Under the pieces are notes generated by a model. That model was not told where the DNA came from and ran no database searches. It worked only from the letters and a program-made list of their open reading frames with translations. A stretch of DNA of 51,108 nt from positions 1 through 51,108 of the forward strand of contig CANRAR010000007.1 in NCBI GenBank assembly GCA_947628675.1, written 5' to 3'. Origin of the DNA: an uncultured Clostridia bacterium. Its GTDB lineage: Bacteria > Bacillota > Clostridia > Christensenellales > Borkfalkiaceae. This document shows positions 16,340-25,920 of this stretch, piece by piece. Position numbers and translations under genes: made by a program. Numbering within the stretch: the stretch's first letter is position 1; each line of letters opens with the position of its first letter.

Positions 16340-18511
16340 CTACCACCAATCGTCGGGGAGCGACGAGGACGCCTCGACGCGCACGGAGGGGAGCGTCACC
16401 GTCTTTCCCGCGCGGCTCAAATAGTAGGGCGTGACGGAATAGACGTAACTCTCGCCCGCGCGGACGGAGTTATCGCAGATGAGTTTTTGAAATTTTCCGC
16501 TGTAAATCGTGGTTATTTGACCGCGATTTTCTCTTTTTACCACATATGCATAGTACTTTGTCTGACATAGTTCTAGATAAATCGCCCCATTTTTGACGAA
16601 AATGCGGGGCGGCGCGATGCTCGGCTCGGAGAAGCGCCTGCACGTCTCCTGCGGGAGCGCGGCGGGGCGGAAGAGTTCGTAGAGGTTTTCTCCCACGGGC
16701 GCGGAGGGGTCGGCGAGGACGATCTTATGCTCGTTTTCGTAGGTGAGCCTGTCGTAGGCGACGCGCACGAGGCTGTTACAAGTAGGGAGCGGCGCGGGCG
16801 TTTTCCCATCGTACAAGGTGCGAAGCGCACACAGGGCGATGTTGGCGGGCAGCCCTCCGCCCGTCGCGTTTATAGGGGAATTGTCGCGGTTGCCGAGCCA
16901 CACGGCGACGGTATCCTCGGCGGTGTAGGCGACGGTATAGGCGTCGGTGTTGCCGTCCTTTCCCTCGGCGGTACCCGTCTTGGCGCAGACGGGGAAGGGG
17001 AGAGAAGCAAGCCGTTTCGCCGTTCCCTCCTTGGCGGCAGTTTGCAGCATATCGCTTACGAGGGCGCAGGTCTCCTCCGAGAACACCCGCCTGCCCGCAT
17101 CGCCGTGGCGGTAGAGGGTGCGTCCCTTTTCGTCCTCGACGCGCAAAATACACGCCGAGGGGAAGTATTCCCCGCCGCAGGCAAAGGTGGAATAGGCGTC
17201 CGCGAGCGCGGGCAGCGTATACCCCTCGCGCATCCCGCCGAGGGCGAGGGCGAGCGTTCTATCCTCCTCGGCGACGGGAAGCCCCATCTTTTCCATGTAA
17301 CTTGCCGCACGGTCGCACCCGAGGCTGTTCAGAATGCGCACGGCGGGGATATTCACGCTGTGGGAGAGGGCATACCGCGCGCTCATGTAGCCCCCCGTAG
17401 CGCCGCCCGCGTCGTCGGGGGAATAGCCGCCGAAGTCGGCGCGCTCATCCAAAAGGGGCGTGGCGGGGGAGATGAGGTTCTCCTCGATGGCGGGCGCATA
17501 GACGAGGAGGGGCTTGATGGTGGAGGCGGGCAGGCGCTTTAACGTGCCGCAGGTCGAGTGCAGCGCCTTGACGGCGTGGGTGCGATGATCGACGATCAGT
17601 GCGCAAAAATCGCTCTCCGCCTCGGTTTTTTCCAGCGCATTTTGCAGAGCGGCGTTGTACGCCGTGTAAATTTTCAGCGACCCCAATTCCCCCGTGCGGG
17701 CATCGGGGAAGAGGACAGCAAGTTCCTCGTACACGCGGGCGAGGTAGGCGTTTTCGCCGCTCTCGAAGGGGGAAGCGGGCAGGGGCTCGCGCACCGCCGC
17801 CGCGTACTCGGAAGTCGTCAAATAGCCCTGTTCCAGCATGAGTTTCAGCACGAAATTGCGCCGCGCAAGGCATTTTTCGGGGTTTTTGAAGGGGGAATAG
17901 GTGTTGGGCGACTTGGCGAGGGCGGCGAGCATGGCGCACTCCGCGGGGGTGAGATCTTCCGTATCCTTGCCGAAGTAGTACCTTGCGGCGCTCCCCACGC
18001 CGAACGCACTGTGTCCGAAGTAGATGGAATTGACGTAGAGTTCCAAGATCTGCTCCTTCGTGTATCGCCGTTCGAGCGCGCGCGTCAGCTTAAATTCTTT
18101 GAGTTTCCGCGCAATGGTCTTATCGCTTGTGAGGTGGGTGTTCTTGATGAGTTGTTGGGAGATGGTGGAAGCCCCCTCGCGGAAGGAAAAACTCGTCAAA
18201 TTCTTCCACATCGCCTTCATAACGCGCCGATAGTCGATGCCGCCGTGCGCAAAAAAGCGCTTGTCCTCGACGGCGACGAAGGCGTTGGGCAGATAGTCGG
18301 GAAGGTTCTCAAAGGCAACGCTCTTTCGCCGCGCCGTCTCCATGGGCGCGCCGCCCCCGTCGTAGATGCGGATGCAAGCCGTATCCAGCGTGAGTTTTTC
18401 GGGCTCCAATTTTGCCCCCGCCGTGATGCCGAGGTAGGCAAAGAGGAACGAGAGAGCAAGTACTCCCGCCGAACCGAAGAGAACAAAGAGGACGATCGCC
18501 GCGCGTTTCAT
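16340..18511 (-). CDS. Class A penicillin-binding protein (glycosyltransferase-transpeptidase)
   Basis: Bifunctional peptidoglycan synthase anchored by an N-terminal membrane helix (residues 5-27). The GT51 domain has the catalytic glutamate E82 in AVEDKRFFAHGG, then GASTISQQL and KLKEFKLTRALER. The transpeptidase domain has ASTIKP with the serine near residue 331, SHSVN, and CAKTGTAEG near residue 511. The C-terminus (DKLTYENEH onward) lacks a PASTA domain. The 723 residues match PBP1A-type proteins. The ATG has no ribosome binding site and a -10 box lies six bases upstream. It converges with thiI and diverges from the sirtuin operon. Confidence 0.94.
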   Translation of the reverse strand: MKRAAIVLFVLFGSAGVLALSFLFAYLGITAGAKLEPEKLTLDTACIRIYDGGGAPMETARRKSVAFENLPDYLPNAFVAVEDKRFFAHGGIDYRRVMKAMWKNLTSFSFREGASTISQQLIKNTHLTSDKTIARKLKEFKLTRALERRYTKEQILELYVNSIYFGHSAFGVGSAARYYFGKDTEDLTPAECAMLAALAKSPNTYSPFKNPEKCLARRNFVLKLMLEQGYLTTSEYAAAVREPLPASPFESGENAYLARVYEELAVLFPDARTGELGSLKIYTAYNAALQNALEKTEAESDFCALIVDHRTHAVKALHSTCGTLKRLPASTIKPLLVYAPAIEENLISPATPLLDERADFGGYSPDDAGGATGGYMSARYALSHSVNIPAVRILNSLGCDRAASYMEKMGLPVAEEDRTLALALGGMREGYTLPALADAYSTFACGGEYFPSACILRVEDEKGRTLYRHGDAGRRVFSEETCALVSDMLQTAAKEGTAKRLASLPFPVCAKTGTAEGKDGNTDAYTVAYTAEDTVAVWLGNRDNSPINATGGGLPANIALCALRTLYDGKTPAPLPTCNSLVRVAYDRLTYENEHKIVLADPSAPVGENLYELFRPAALPQETCRRFSEPSIAPPRIFVKNGAIYLELCQTKYYAYVVKRENRGQITTIYSGKFQKLICDNSVRAGESYVYSVTPYYLSRAGKTVTLPSVRVEASSSLPDDWW

Positions 18512-18517
18512 ACGGAC

Positions 18518-18523
18518 AGTATA
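18518..18523 (-). promoter_or_regulatory. -10 box of the class A PBP gene, leaderless arrangement
   Basis: On the minus strand TATACT ends six bases before the ATG at 18511, which places the transcription start at or next to the A of the start codon. No good -35 is visible at 17 bp (the bases read CGAAAA), so the call rests on the -10 box and the lack of a Shine-Dalgarno. Confidence 0.4.
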
Positions 18524-18566
18524 AGTAATTTACGCAAAAATTTTCGCCTTCACGCGCGCGGAAGTG

Positions 18567-18595
18567 TTGAAAATACAGTTGGTTTATGATATAAT
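18567..18595 (+). promoter_or_regulatory. Sigma-A promoter of the sirtuin-miaB-mutSL-miaA operon
   Basis: TTGAAA (18567-18572) and TATAAT (18590-18595) are 17 bp apart. The predicted leader is only about 14 bases and contains the GGGGG ribosome binding site of the first gene. Confidence 0.85.
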
Positions 18596-18615
18596 GCAAG
18601 TTGGGGGCAAAGGCT

Positions 18616-19323
18616 ATGACACTGCAAGAGATCATTCGAGAAAGTTCACGCATCGTGTTTTTCGGCGGCGCGGGGGTATCCACGGAGAGCGGCATCCCCG
18701 ATTTCCGCTCGGAGGACGGGCTCTACCGCCAAAAATATTCCGTCCCGCCCGAGACCATTTTGAGCGCGGACTACTTCTATTCGCACACAGTGGAGTTTTA
18801 CAAGTTTTACCGCGACAAGATGCTGCCCCTCTGGGCGAAGCCTAACGCCGCGCACTTAAAACTTGCCGAACTCGAGAAGAAGGGCAAACTTCTCGCCGTC
18901 GTCACGCAGAACATCGACGGTCTGCATCAGGCAGCGGGGAGCAAGAGAGTGTATGAACTTCACGGCAGTGTGCACCGCAATACCTGCCTTTCGTGCGGCA
19001 AAAAATATCCCGCCGAATACGTTGCAGAGGGCGAGGGCATCCCGCGCTGTTCGTGCGGGGGGCTCATAAAGCCCGACGTCGTTCTATACGGCGAGCCGCT
19101 CGACGGCGAAACGGTGGAGGGCGCGTGTGAAGCCATCGCCGCCGCCGATACCCTCATCGTGGCGGGGACTTCGCTCACCGTGTACCCCGCGGCGGGGTTT
19201 GTGAGCCTCTTCCGCGGCAAACACCTCGTGCTCGTCAACCGCAGCGCGACGCCGCTCGACGGGCAGTGCGACCTTGTGCTCCGCGAGAACGTGGGCAAGG
19301 TCTTTTCGGAGATCGAGGCATGA
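18616..19323 (+). CDS. NAD-dependent protein deacylase, Sir2 family
   Basis: Removes acetyl or other acyl groups from protein lysines using NAD. The 235 residues show GGAGVSTESGIPDFR (NAD loop), TQNIDGLH, the catalytic H116 in ELHGSVH, a zinc ribbon with C124-x-x-C127 and C145-S-C147, and GTSLTVYPA. The ATG at 18616 is preferred over a TTG at 18601 because GGGGGC lies between them at ribosome-binding distance. It overlaps miaB by ATGA and heads a DNA-repair and tRNA-modification operon. Confidence 0.93.
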   Translation: MTLQEIIRESSRIVFFGGAGVSTESGIPDFRSEDGLYRQKYSVPPETILSADYFYSHTVEFYKFYRDKMLPLWAKPNAAHLKLAELEKKGKLLAVVTQNIDGLHQAAGSKRVYELHGSVHRNTCLSCGKKYPAEYVAEGEGIPRCSCGGLIKPDVVLYGEPLDGETVEGACEAIAAADTLIVAGTSLTVYPAAGFVSLFRGKHLVLVNRSATPLDGQCDLVLRENVGKVFSEIEA

Positions 19324-20627
19324 ACTATCACATCGTCACATACGGCTGCCAGATGAATCTTCACGAGTCGGAGAAGATCGCGGGCGTCCTCAAAGAAAAG
19401 GGGTACGACAAGGAGACGCCCATCGAAGAGGCGGACATCATCGTATTCAACACCTGCTGCATCCGCGAGAATGCGGAAAACCACGCATTCGGCAACATCG
19501 GCGCGCTCAAACAGCTCAAACGGCAGAAAAAGGGGCTCATCATCGCGGTGGGCGGCTGTATGGTGCAGGAGGAGGGCAAAGCGGCGCTTCTCAAATCCAA
19601 ATTTCCCTTTATCGACATTTTGTTCGGCACCCATAACCTTGCCGAACTCGGCGAACTCATCGAAAAGAAGCGCGCGGGGCGGCGCAATCTCGTCTCCGTG
19701 CCCGAGGCGCGGGCGGAGGTGGAGGACGGAGTTTCGCCCGTCCGCACGAGTTACCCCAACGCATGGGTGAACATCATGTACGGGTGCAACAACTTTTGCT
19801 CGTACTGCATCGTGCCCTACGTGCGCGGCAGGGAGCGCTCCCGCAGAATGGACGATGTTCTTTCCGAAGTGCGCGCCCTCGTTGCAGGCGGCTACAAGGA
19901 AATTACCCTCCTCGGGCAGAACGTCAACTCCTACCGCGACGAAAACGGGGCGGATTTCCCCGCACTCCTCGATGCCGTCGCCTCCATTGAGGGCAAGTTC
20001 CGCGTTCGGTTCATGACGTCGCACCCCAAGGATTTTTCCGAACGGCTCGTCGCCGTCATGAAAAAACACGAAAAAATTTGCAAACACCTGCATTTGCCCG
20101 TGCAATCGGGCTCGAGCCGCATCCTCTCGCTCATGAACAGGCGGTATACGCGGGAAAAATACCTCGATGAAATTGCGCTTTTGAGGCGCGAGATCCCCGA
20201 CTGCGAGGTGACGACGGACTTCATCGTGGGCTTCCCCACCGAAACGGAGGAGGAATTTCAGGAGACCCTCTCCCTCGTGGAGGAGGCCGATCTCGCCTCG
20301 GCGTTCATGTTCATCTTCTCGCCCCGCACGGGCACACGGGCGGCTACGATGGAGGGGCAAGTGAGCGAGGAAGTTTCCAGGGACAGGCTCTCCCGCCTCA
20401 TCGCCCTCGTCAACGAAAAGACGCGCCAAAAGAGCGCAAAGTACGTCGGAAAAACGGTGGAGATCCTCTGCGAGGACTACGACGCCAAGAAGGGGATGTA
20501 CCTCGGCAGGGACGAATACGGGAGAATGGGGTACTTTGAAAACAGCAAAAACCGCGTGGGTGAGTTTGTCCGCCTCCGCGTGACGAGGGCAAACGGCATT
20601 TCGCTCTACGGCGAGGCCGCAGACTGA
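19320..20627 (+). CDS. miaB: tRNA 2-methylthio-N6-dimethylallyladenosine synthase MiaB
   Basis: Radical-SAM methylthiotransferase acting on i6A37 of tRNA. The N-terminal cluster-binding part has YGCQMNLHES and FNTCCIRENAENH. The radical SAM motif follows as NNFCSYCIVPYVRGRERSR, and a TRAM domain closes the 435 residues. IRENAENH identifies MiaB rather than MtaB or RimO. Its substrate is made by MiaA, whose gene is four genes downstream in the same operon. Confidence 0.95.
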   Translation: MNYHIVTYGCQMNLHESEKIAGVLKEKGYDKETPIEEADIIVFNTCCIRENAENHAFGNIGALKQLKRQKKGLIIAVGGCMVQEEGKAALLKSKFPFIDILFGTHNLAELGELIEKKRAGRRNLVSVPEARAEVEDGVSPVRTSYPNAWVNIMYGCNNFCSYCIVPYVRGRERSRRMDDVLSEVRALVAGGYKEITLLGQNVNSYRDENGADFPALLDAVASIEGKFRVRFMTSHPKDFSERLVAVMKKHEKICKHLHLPVQSGSSRILSLMNRRYTREKYLDEIALLRREIPDCEVTTDFIVGFPTETEEEFQETLSLVEEADLASAFMFIFSPRTGTRAATMEGQVSEEVSRDRLSRLIALVNEKTRQKSAKYVGKTVEILCEDYDAKKGMYLGRDEYGRMGYFENSKNRVGEFVRLRVTRANGISLYGEAAD

Positions 20628-20639
20628 CGGAGGAAATTT

Positions 20640-23201
20640 ATGGCGCTTTCACCGATGATGGAGCATTGGAAAAAGGTCAAGGAAGAATACCCGGGGTGCA
20701 TCGTATTTTACCGCCTCGGCGATTTTTACGAGATGTTCTTCGAGGACGCCGAGAAGGCGAGCAAGATCCTCGACCTCACGCTTACCGGCAGGGACTGCGG
20801 GCTGGAAGCCCGCGCGCCCATGTGCGGCGTTCCCTTCCACGCCGCCGACAGTTACATTCAAAAACTCGTGGAGGCGGGCGAGCGCGTCGCCATCTGCGAA
20901 CAACTCTCCGACCCTAAGGCGAGCAAGGGAATGGTGGACAGGGATGTCATCCGCGTCGTCTCGGCGGGCACCGTCATCGAGAACGCCATGCTCGATGAGA
21001 AGCGGAGCAACTACATCGCCTGCGCCTGCAAGATAAACGGCAGTTATGCGCTCGCTTGGGCGGACATCACGACGGGCGAGTTTGCCGTGGGCGAGGCGGA
21101 GAACACCGAGCACCTCTTGTATGCGCTCGTCAATCTCTCCGTCGCCGAGATCATCTGCAACGAGGAACTTTTATTTGAAACCAAGGACTGTGCGGAGGTG
21201 CAGCGGGGCGCGCTTCCCGCGTTCTTGTGCTATCTCCCGTGGTCGTTCGGGCGCGCGGCGGCGGAAAAATCGCTCAAAGAGCAGTTCTCCGCCTCTGTGG
21301 ACGCTTTGGGCATCGCCGATAAGGAGGCCGCTATCTGCGCGGCGGGGGCGCTCCTCGAATACCTCCGCGAGACGCAAAAACACGCCCTCAAAAACATCAA
21401 CGCCCTCCGCTACACGGAGGAGGGCTCGCGGCTCGTGCTGGATAGCGTAGCCGTGCGCAACCTCGAAATTCTCAAAAACAACGCGGAGGGGAAGAAGTAC
21501 GGCTCCCTTCTGTGGCTGCTCGATAGAACCAAGACGGGCATGGGCGCCCGCAAACTTGCAAGCGCGCTCATCTCGCCGCTCCACGATAAGAAAGCGATTG
21601 AGGAGCGGCTCGACGCGGTGGATGAACTCTTCCGCGCGAGCGTCGTGCGCATCGGCCTTGCCGATATGCTCGCGGGCATCAAGGATATCGAACGCCTCAC
21701 GGGGCGCATCTCCAACGGCAACTTGCAGCCGCGCGACTGCATTGCGCTCTCCGCGTCTCTTGCCGTCGTGCCCAACCTCAAATTCCAACTCTCGGGGTTT
21801 TCCTCCGCGCTCCTCGGGCGCATCGCCGCGGGGCTTGCCGATACCAAGGAAGTCTGTTCGCTCCTCGATGCGGCGATCGCCCCCGACGCGACGACGCTAC
21901 GGGAGGGCGGCTACATCCGCCGCGGCTACAACAAGGAACTCGACGAACTCAAAGACGTAAAGGATCACAGCAAGGCGCTCCTCGCCGAACTCGAGACCCG
22001 CGAGCGCGAAAAGACGGGCATCCGCACCCTCAAAGTGGGCTACAACCGCGTATTCGGCTACTACATCGAGATCAGCAATTCCTTCCGCGACCGCGTCCCT
22101 TACTCCTACACGCGCAAGCAGACGCTTGCAAACGGCGAGCGCTACGTAAACGACGAACTCAAGGAACTCGAAGCCAAAATTTTGGGCAGCGACGACAAGG
22201 CGCAGCGCCTCGAAGAATATCTCTACTCCGAACTCATGGAGATCCTCGTGCGCAACATCCCCGTGTTTCAGGCGGTGGCGGCGGCGGTCGCCTCGCTCGA
22301 TTGCCTCGTTTCGCTTGCGACGGTCGCCAAGGAGAATAAGTACGCCCGTCCCCAAATCGTGGAGGAGGGCGCCCTCGAAGTGGAAGAGGGGCGGCACCCC
22401 GTGGTGGAGGCCATCTCGCGCGAGCGGTTTGTGCCCAACGACTGTATGCTCGACGGCGGAGACAGCCGCACGATGATCCTCACGGGGCCCAACATGGCGG
22501 GCAAGAGCACGTACCTTCGGCAGAACGCCCTCATCGTGCTCATGGCACACATCGGCTCCTTCGTGCCCGCCAAGCGCGCCGTCGTGCCCCTCGTCGATCG
22601 CATCTTCACGCGCATCGGGGCGAGCGACAACCTCATTCTCGACAGGAGCACCTTCATGGTGGAGATGACGGAAGTCGCCAGCATTCTGCGCAACGCCACA
22701 GCAAAGAGCCTTCTCATTCTGGACGAAGTCGGCCGCGGCACGAGCACGTTCGACGGTCTCTCCATCGCGTGGGCGGTCATCGAGCACCTCACGAAGAACA
22801 TCCGCGCCAAGACGCTCTTTGCCACGCACTACCACGAACTCACCGAACTCGAAGGCAAACTCGAGGGCGTCAAAAATTATAAAATCAACGCGCGCGAGAT
22901 CGGCGGAACCATCGTCTTTTTGCGCAAGATCGTGCGGGGCGGGGCTTCTCGCTCCTTCGGCGTGGAAGTCGCCGCGCTCGCGGGCGTCCCCGAAAGTGTC
23001 ACGTCCCGCGCCAAAGTTATTTTGCGCTCGCTCGAAAGAAACGACCTCGCGGGTCGCCACATTCCAGATGAACCCATCGAGGAGGAGCCCGACGAAATGG
23101 AAGAAAAACTCCGCACACAACTTGCGGGCATCAATCCCGATGCACTCTCGCCCTTGCAGGCGCTTGCGCTCCTCGCGGAGTGGAAGGAGAAACTCAAATG
23201 A
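20640..23201 (+). CDS. mutS: DNA mismatch repair protein MutS
   Basis: Recognises mismatches and starts repair. The 853 residues are full length. The N-terminal mismatch-binding domain carries the Phe-x-Glu motif in DFYEMFFEDA. The C-terminal ATPase has TGPNMAGKST near residues 615-624, LDEVGRGTSTFDG and the ATHYHELTEL switch. AGGAAATTT precedes the ATG. It overlaps mutL by ATGA. Confidence 0.97.
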   Translation: MALSPMMEHWKKVKEEYPGCIVFYRLGDFYEMFFEDAEKASKILDLTLTGRDCGLEARAPMCGVPFHAADSYIQKLVEAGERVAICEQLSDPKASKGMVDRDVIRVVSAGTVIENAMLDEKRSNYIACACKINGSYALAWADITTGEFAVGEAENTEHLLYALVNLSVAEIICNEELLFETKDCAEVQRGALPAFLCYLPWSFGRAAAEKSLKEQFSASVDALGIADKEAAICAAGALLEYLRETQKHALKNINALRYTEEGSRLVLDSVAVRNLEILKNNAEGKKYGSLLWLLDRTKTGMGARKLASALISPLHDKKAIEERLDAVDELFRASVVRIGLADMLAGIKDIERLTGRISNGNLQPRDCIALSASLAVVPNLKFQLSGFSSALLGRIAAGLADTKEVCSLLDAAIAPDATTLREGGYIRRGYNKELDELKDVKDHSKALLAELETREREKTGIRTLKVGYNRVFGYYIEISNSFRDRVPYSYTRKQTLANGERYVNDELKELEAKILGSDDKAQRLEEYLYSELMEILVRNIPVFQAVAAAVASLDCLVSLATVAKENKYARPQIVEEGALEVEEGRHPVVEAISRERFVPNDCMLDGGDSRTMILTGPNMAGKSTYLRQNALIVLMAHIGSFVPAKRAVVPLVDRIFTRIGASDNLILDRSTFMVEMTEVASILRNATAKSLLILDEVGRGTSTFDGLSIAWAVIEHLTKNIRAKTLFATHYHELTELEGKLEGVKNYKINAREIGGTIVFLRKIVRGGASRSFGVEVAALAGVPESVTSRAKVILRSLERNDLAGRHIPDEPIEEEPDEMEEKLRTQLAGINPDALSPLQALALLAEWKEKLK

Positions 23202-25012
23202 TCAACGTCCTCACGCCCGACGTATACAACCGCATCGCCGCGGGCGAGGTGGTAGACCGCCCGTACTCCGTCGTCAAGGAACTCGTGGAGAACGCCATCG
23301 ATGCGGGCGCCACGGAGATCTCCGTCGAAGTTGAGGGCGGCGGCAAACGCCGCATTGCGGTGACGGACAACGGCTGCGGCATCTTAAAGGAAGACCTGCC
23401 GCTCGCCTTCCGTCCCCACGCCACGAGCAAACTCCAAACGGCGGAGGATCTCTTTTCGGTGACAACTTTGGGCTTCCGCGGGGAGGCCATCGCCTCGATT
23501 GCCTCCGTCTCCGAGACGGCGATCCTCTCCAACGCAAACGGCGAGGCATATTCTCTTCTCTGCAAGGGCGGCGAACTCGGCGAAATTCGCGCGGCGGCGG
23601 GGGCAAAGGGGACGTGCGTCACGGTGGAAAATCTCTTCTACAACACGCCCGCCCGTCTGAAATTCCTGAAATCCGACGCGCAGGAGGAGGGTGACGTCTC
23701 CAACATGATGGCGCGCTTTCTTCTCTCCCGCCCCGAAATCGCCTTTACGTACACGGTCAACGGCAAGGTGAAGTACCGCTCCTTCGGGGACGGGCTCAAA
23801 GCCGCGCTCGTCGCCGTCTACGGGGCGGGGATCCTCAACGATTGCATCGAAATTTCCGCCGATAAGCACGGCATCAAACTCGCGGGCTTCATCGGAAACC
23901 GCAACTTCTCCAAGCCCAACCGCAGTTATCAGAGCCTCTTCGTCAACGGGCGCTACATCGTCAACCAAACGGTGGGTGCGGCGATCTCCAACGCCTACGC
24001 CGCCTACCTCATGAAGCGGCAATATCCGTTCTACGTGCTCTTTTTGGACGTTCCGCCCGAGATCGTGGACGTCAACGTGCACCCCAACAAAGCGGATGTG
24101 CGCTTTGCGGATAACCAAATCATCTACGGAAGCGTCTACTCCGTCGTCTCCGCCGTTCTCGACGGCAACTCCCGCGCCCTCGAATACGTCGCCCCGCAGT
24201 CCCTTCCCAAGCAGTCGCCCGCCGCGCCGCAAATGACGTACGAGGAGGCAAAAAAGGAACTGCAATTCGACGTCTCTCCCTTGGCGGGGAGAACGCCTGC
24301 GCCGCGCTTTTTCACGCCGGAGCGAGAGCCCCTCAAATTCGAGGTAAATGCGCCCACGGCGGCCGAAATCGACTACTTCGAGGAGAACAAAAAGTTCCTC
24401 TTGGAGCAAGCGCAGGCGCAGCAAGAGCGCGTGGACGTCAAGTCCCTCGAATACAAGGGCGAACTCTTCCGCACCTACCTCATCTATGAGTACGGCGACT
24501 GCGCGTACCTCATCGACCAACACGCCGCGCACGAGCGGCTCATCTACGATAGGCTCCGCGAAAAGACGGAGCAGCGCGCCGTCGTCTCCCAGCCCATGCT
24601 CATGCCGTACATTCTCGAAGTCAACGCGGCGGAGTATGCCTTCCTCGAGAAGAATTTCGAAGTTCTGCGCGAACTCGGGTTCGAGGCGGGCGCATTCGGC
24701 GGCACGAGCATCAAGGTCTCCGCCGTGCCCGCCGACCTCATGGGGCTGGACTTAAAGGCGTTCTTCGGGGAAATTCTCGCCTCGATGGAGAGCCTCCGCG
24801 CCATCAAATTGCCCGATCTTTTGAAGGATAAACTCGCCTCCGCGGCTTGCAAGGCGGCGGTCAAGGGCGGGGAGAAGCTGACGGATGGGGAGGCGCGCTC
24901 CCTCATCGAGCGCACCGAGGGCGATATGGGGCTCAAATGCCCGCACGGCCGCCCCGTCGCCGTCAAAATCAAGAAGAGCGAGATGGAAAAACTGTTCAAG
25001 CGCATCGTATGA
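23198..25012 (+). CDS. mutL: DNA mismatch repair endonuclease MutL
   Basis: Matchmaker and nicking enzyme of mismatch repair. The GHKL ATPase motifs are NAIDAGA, DNGCGI and GFRGEA. The C-terminal domain keeps the nicking-endonuclease signature in the form DQHAAHERLIYD, plus ACKAA and CPHGRP. The last acidic residue of DQHA-x2-E-x4-E is Asp instead of Glu, a conservative change. This is the Firmicutes type of MutL that nicks DNA itself, in line with no mutH. The start at 23198 gives 604 residues; a six-codon upstream extension inside mutS is unlikely. Confidence 0.96.
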   Translation: MINVLTPDVYNRIAAGEVVDRPYSVVKELVENAIDAGATEISVEVEGGGKRRIAVTDNGCGILKEDLPLAFRPHATSKLQTAEDLFSVTTLGFRGEAIASIASVSETAILSNANGEAYSLLCKGGELGEIRAAAGAKGTCVTVENLFYNTPARLKFLKSDAQEEGDVSNMMARFLLSRPEIAFTYTVNGKVKYRSFGDGLKAALVAVYGAGILNDCIEISADKHGIKLAGFIGNRNFSKPNRSYQSLFVNGRYIVNQTVGAAISNAYAAYLMKRQYPFYVLFLDVPPEIVDVNVHPNKADVRFADNQIIYGSVYSVVSAVLDGNSRALEYVAPQSLPKQSPAAPQMTYEEAKKELQFDVSPLAGRTPAPRFFTPEREPLKFEVNAPTAAEIDYFEENKKFLLEQAQAQQERVDVKSLEYKGELFRTYLIYEYGDCAYLIDQHAAHERLIYDRLREKTEQRAVVSQPMLMPYILEVNAAEYAFLEKNFEVLRELGFEAGAFGGTSIKVSAVPADLMGLDLKAFFGEILASMESLRAIKLPDLLKDKLASAACKAAVKGGEKLTDGEARSLIERTEGDMGLKCPHGRPVAVKIKKSEMEKLFKRIV

Positions 25013-25920
25013 GAAAACTTTTGGTCATCTGCGGGGCGACGGCCTCGGGCAAGACGGCGCTCGCCGTGGAGTGCGCAAGGCGGATGGGGGGCGAAATAGT
25101 CTCCTGCGACGCCCTGCTCGTCTACCGCGGCCTCAATATCGGCACCGCCAAGCCCACTGAGGAGGAGCGCGGGGGCATTCCGCACCACCTCATCGATGTC
25201 GCCGAACCCACGCAAAATTTTTCGGTGAGCGACTTCGAGCGCGCCGCCCTCGAGGCGGTAGAAAGTATCGACGCGCGCGGAAAAGTCCCCATTTTGTGCG
25301 GCGGAACGGGGTTCTATCTCAACGCCGTGCTCTTCAAGAGTTCCTTCGGCAGCGCGCCTGCGTCCCGCGAGATCCGCGAAAAATACGAAAAAATAGAGCG
25401 GGAAGAGGGCAGGGAGGCGCTCCACGCCCGCCTCGCCGCAGTCGATCCCGAGAGCGCGCGGGCGCTCCATTGTAACGACGTCAAGCGCGTCATTCGCGCG
25501 CTGGAGATCTACGAGCAGACGGGAAAGAGAAAGTCCGAGCAAAACGACGGCAAGACGCCGCGCTTTCCCTACGAGGCGTTCGCCTACAACTTCCCGCGGG
25601 AGGAACTGTACGCCCGCATCGACCGCCGCGTGGAGCAGATGATAGCGGCGGGGCTCGTGGAGGAAGTGGAGGGGCTTCTAAACGGCGGCGTCCCCGAAAA
25701 CGCGCAGTGTATGCAGGGCATCGGGTACAAAGAAGTGGTCGAATTTTTGAAAAACGGCTATAATTTAAGTACTATGTCAGACATAATAAAGCAAAATACG
25801 CGCAATTATGCCAAAAGGCAGCGTACTTTCTTCAAAAAATTGCCGAATTTGCATTGGATCGAACCGAAATCCATAGCGGCGGCAGCGGAAGAGGTGATGG
25901 GAATTTATGAAGGCAGATGA
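25009..25920 (+). CDS. miaA: tRNA dimethylallyltransferase MiaA
   Basis: Adds a dimethylallyl group to A37 of tRNAs reading UNN codons, producing the substrate of MiaB. The 303 residues have the P-loop ICGATASGKTALA, the family GGTGFYLNA, and a terminal R-Q-R-T-F-F stretch (RNYAKRQRTFFKKL). In this lineage hfq often follows miaA; here a PLP enzyme gene follows directly, overlapping by 14 bases, and no hfq is seen. Confidence 0.95.
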   Translation: MRKLLVICGATASGKTALAVECARRMGGEIVSCDALLVYRGLNIGTAKPTEEERGGIPHHLIDVAEPTQNFSVSDFERAALEAVESIDARGKVPILCGGTGFYLNAVLFKSSFGSAPASREIREKYEKIEREEGREALHARLAAVDPESARALHCNDVKRVIRALEIYEQTGKRKSEQNDGKTPRFPYEAFAYNFPREELYARIDRRVEQMIAAGLVEEVEGLLNGGVPENAQCMQGIGYKEVVEFLKNGYNLSTMSDIIKQNTRNYAKRQRTFFKKLPNLHWIEPKSIAAAAEEVMGIYEGR

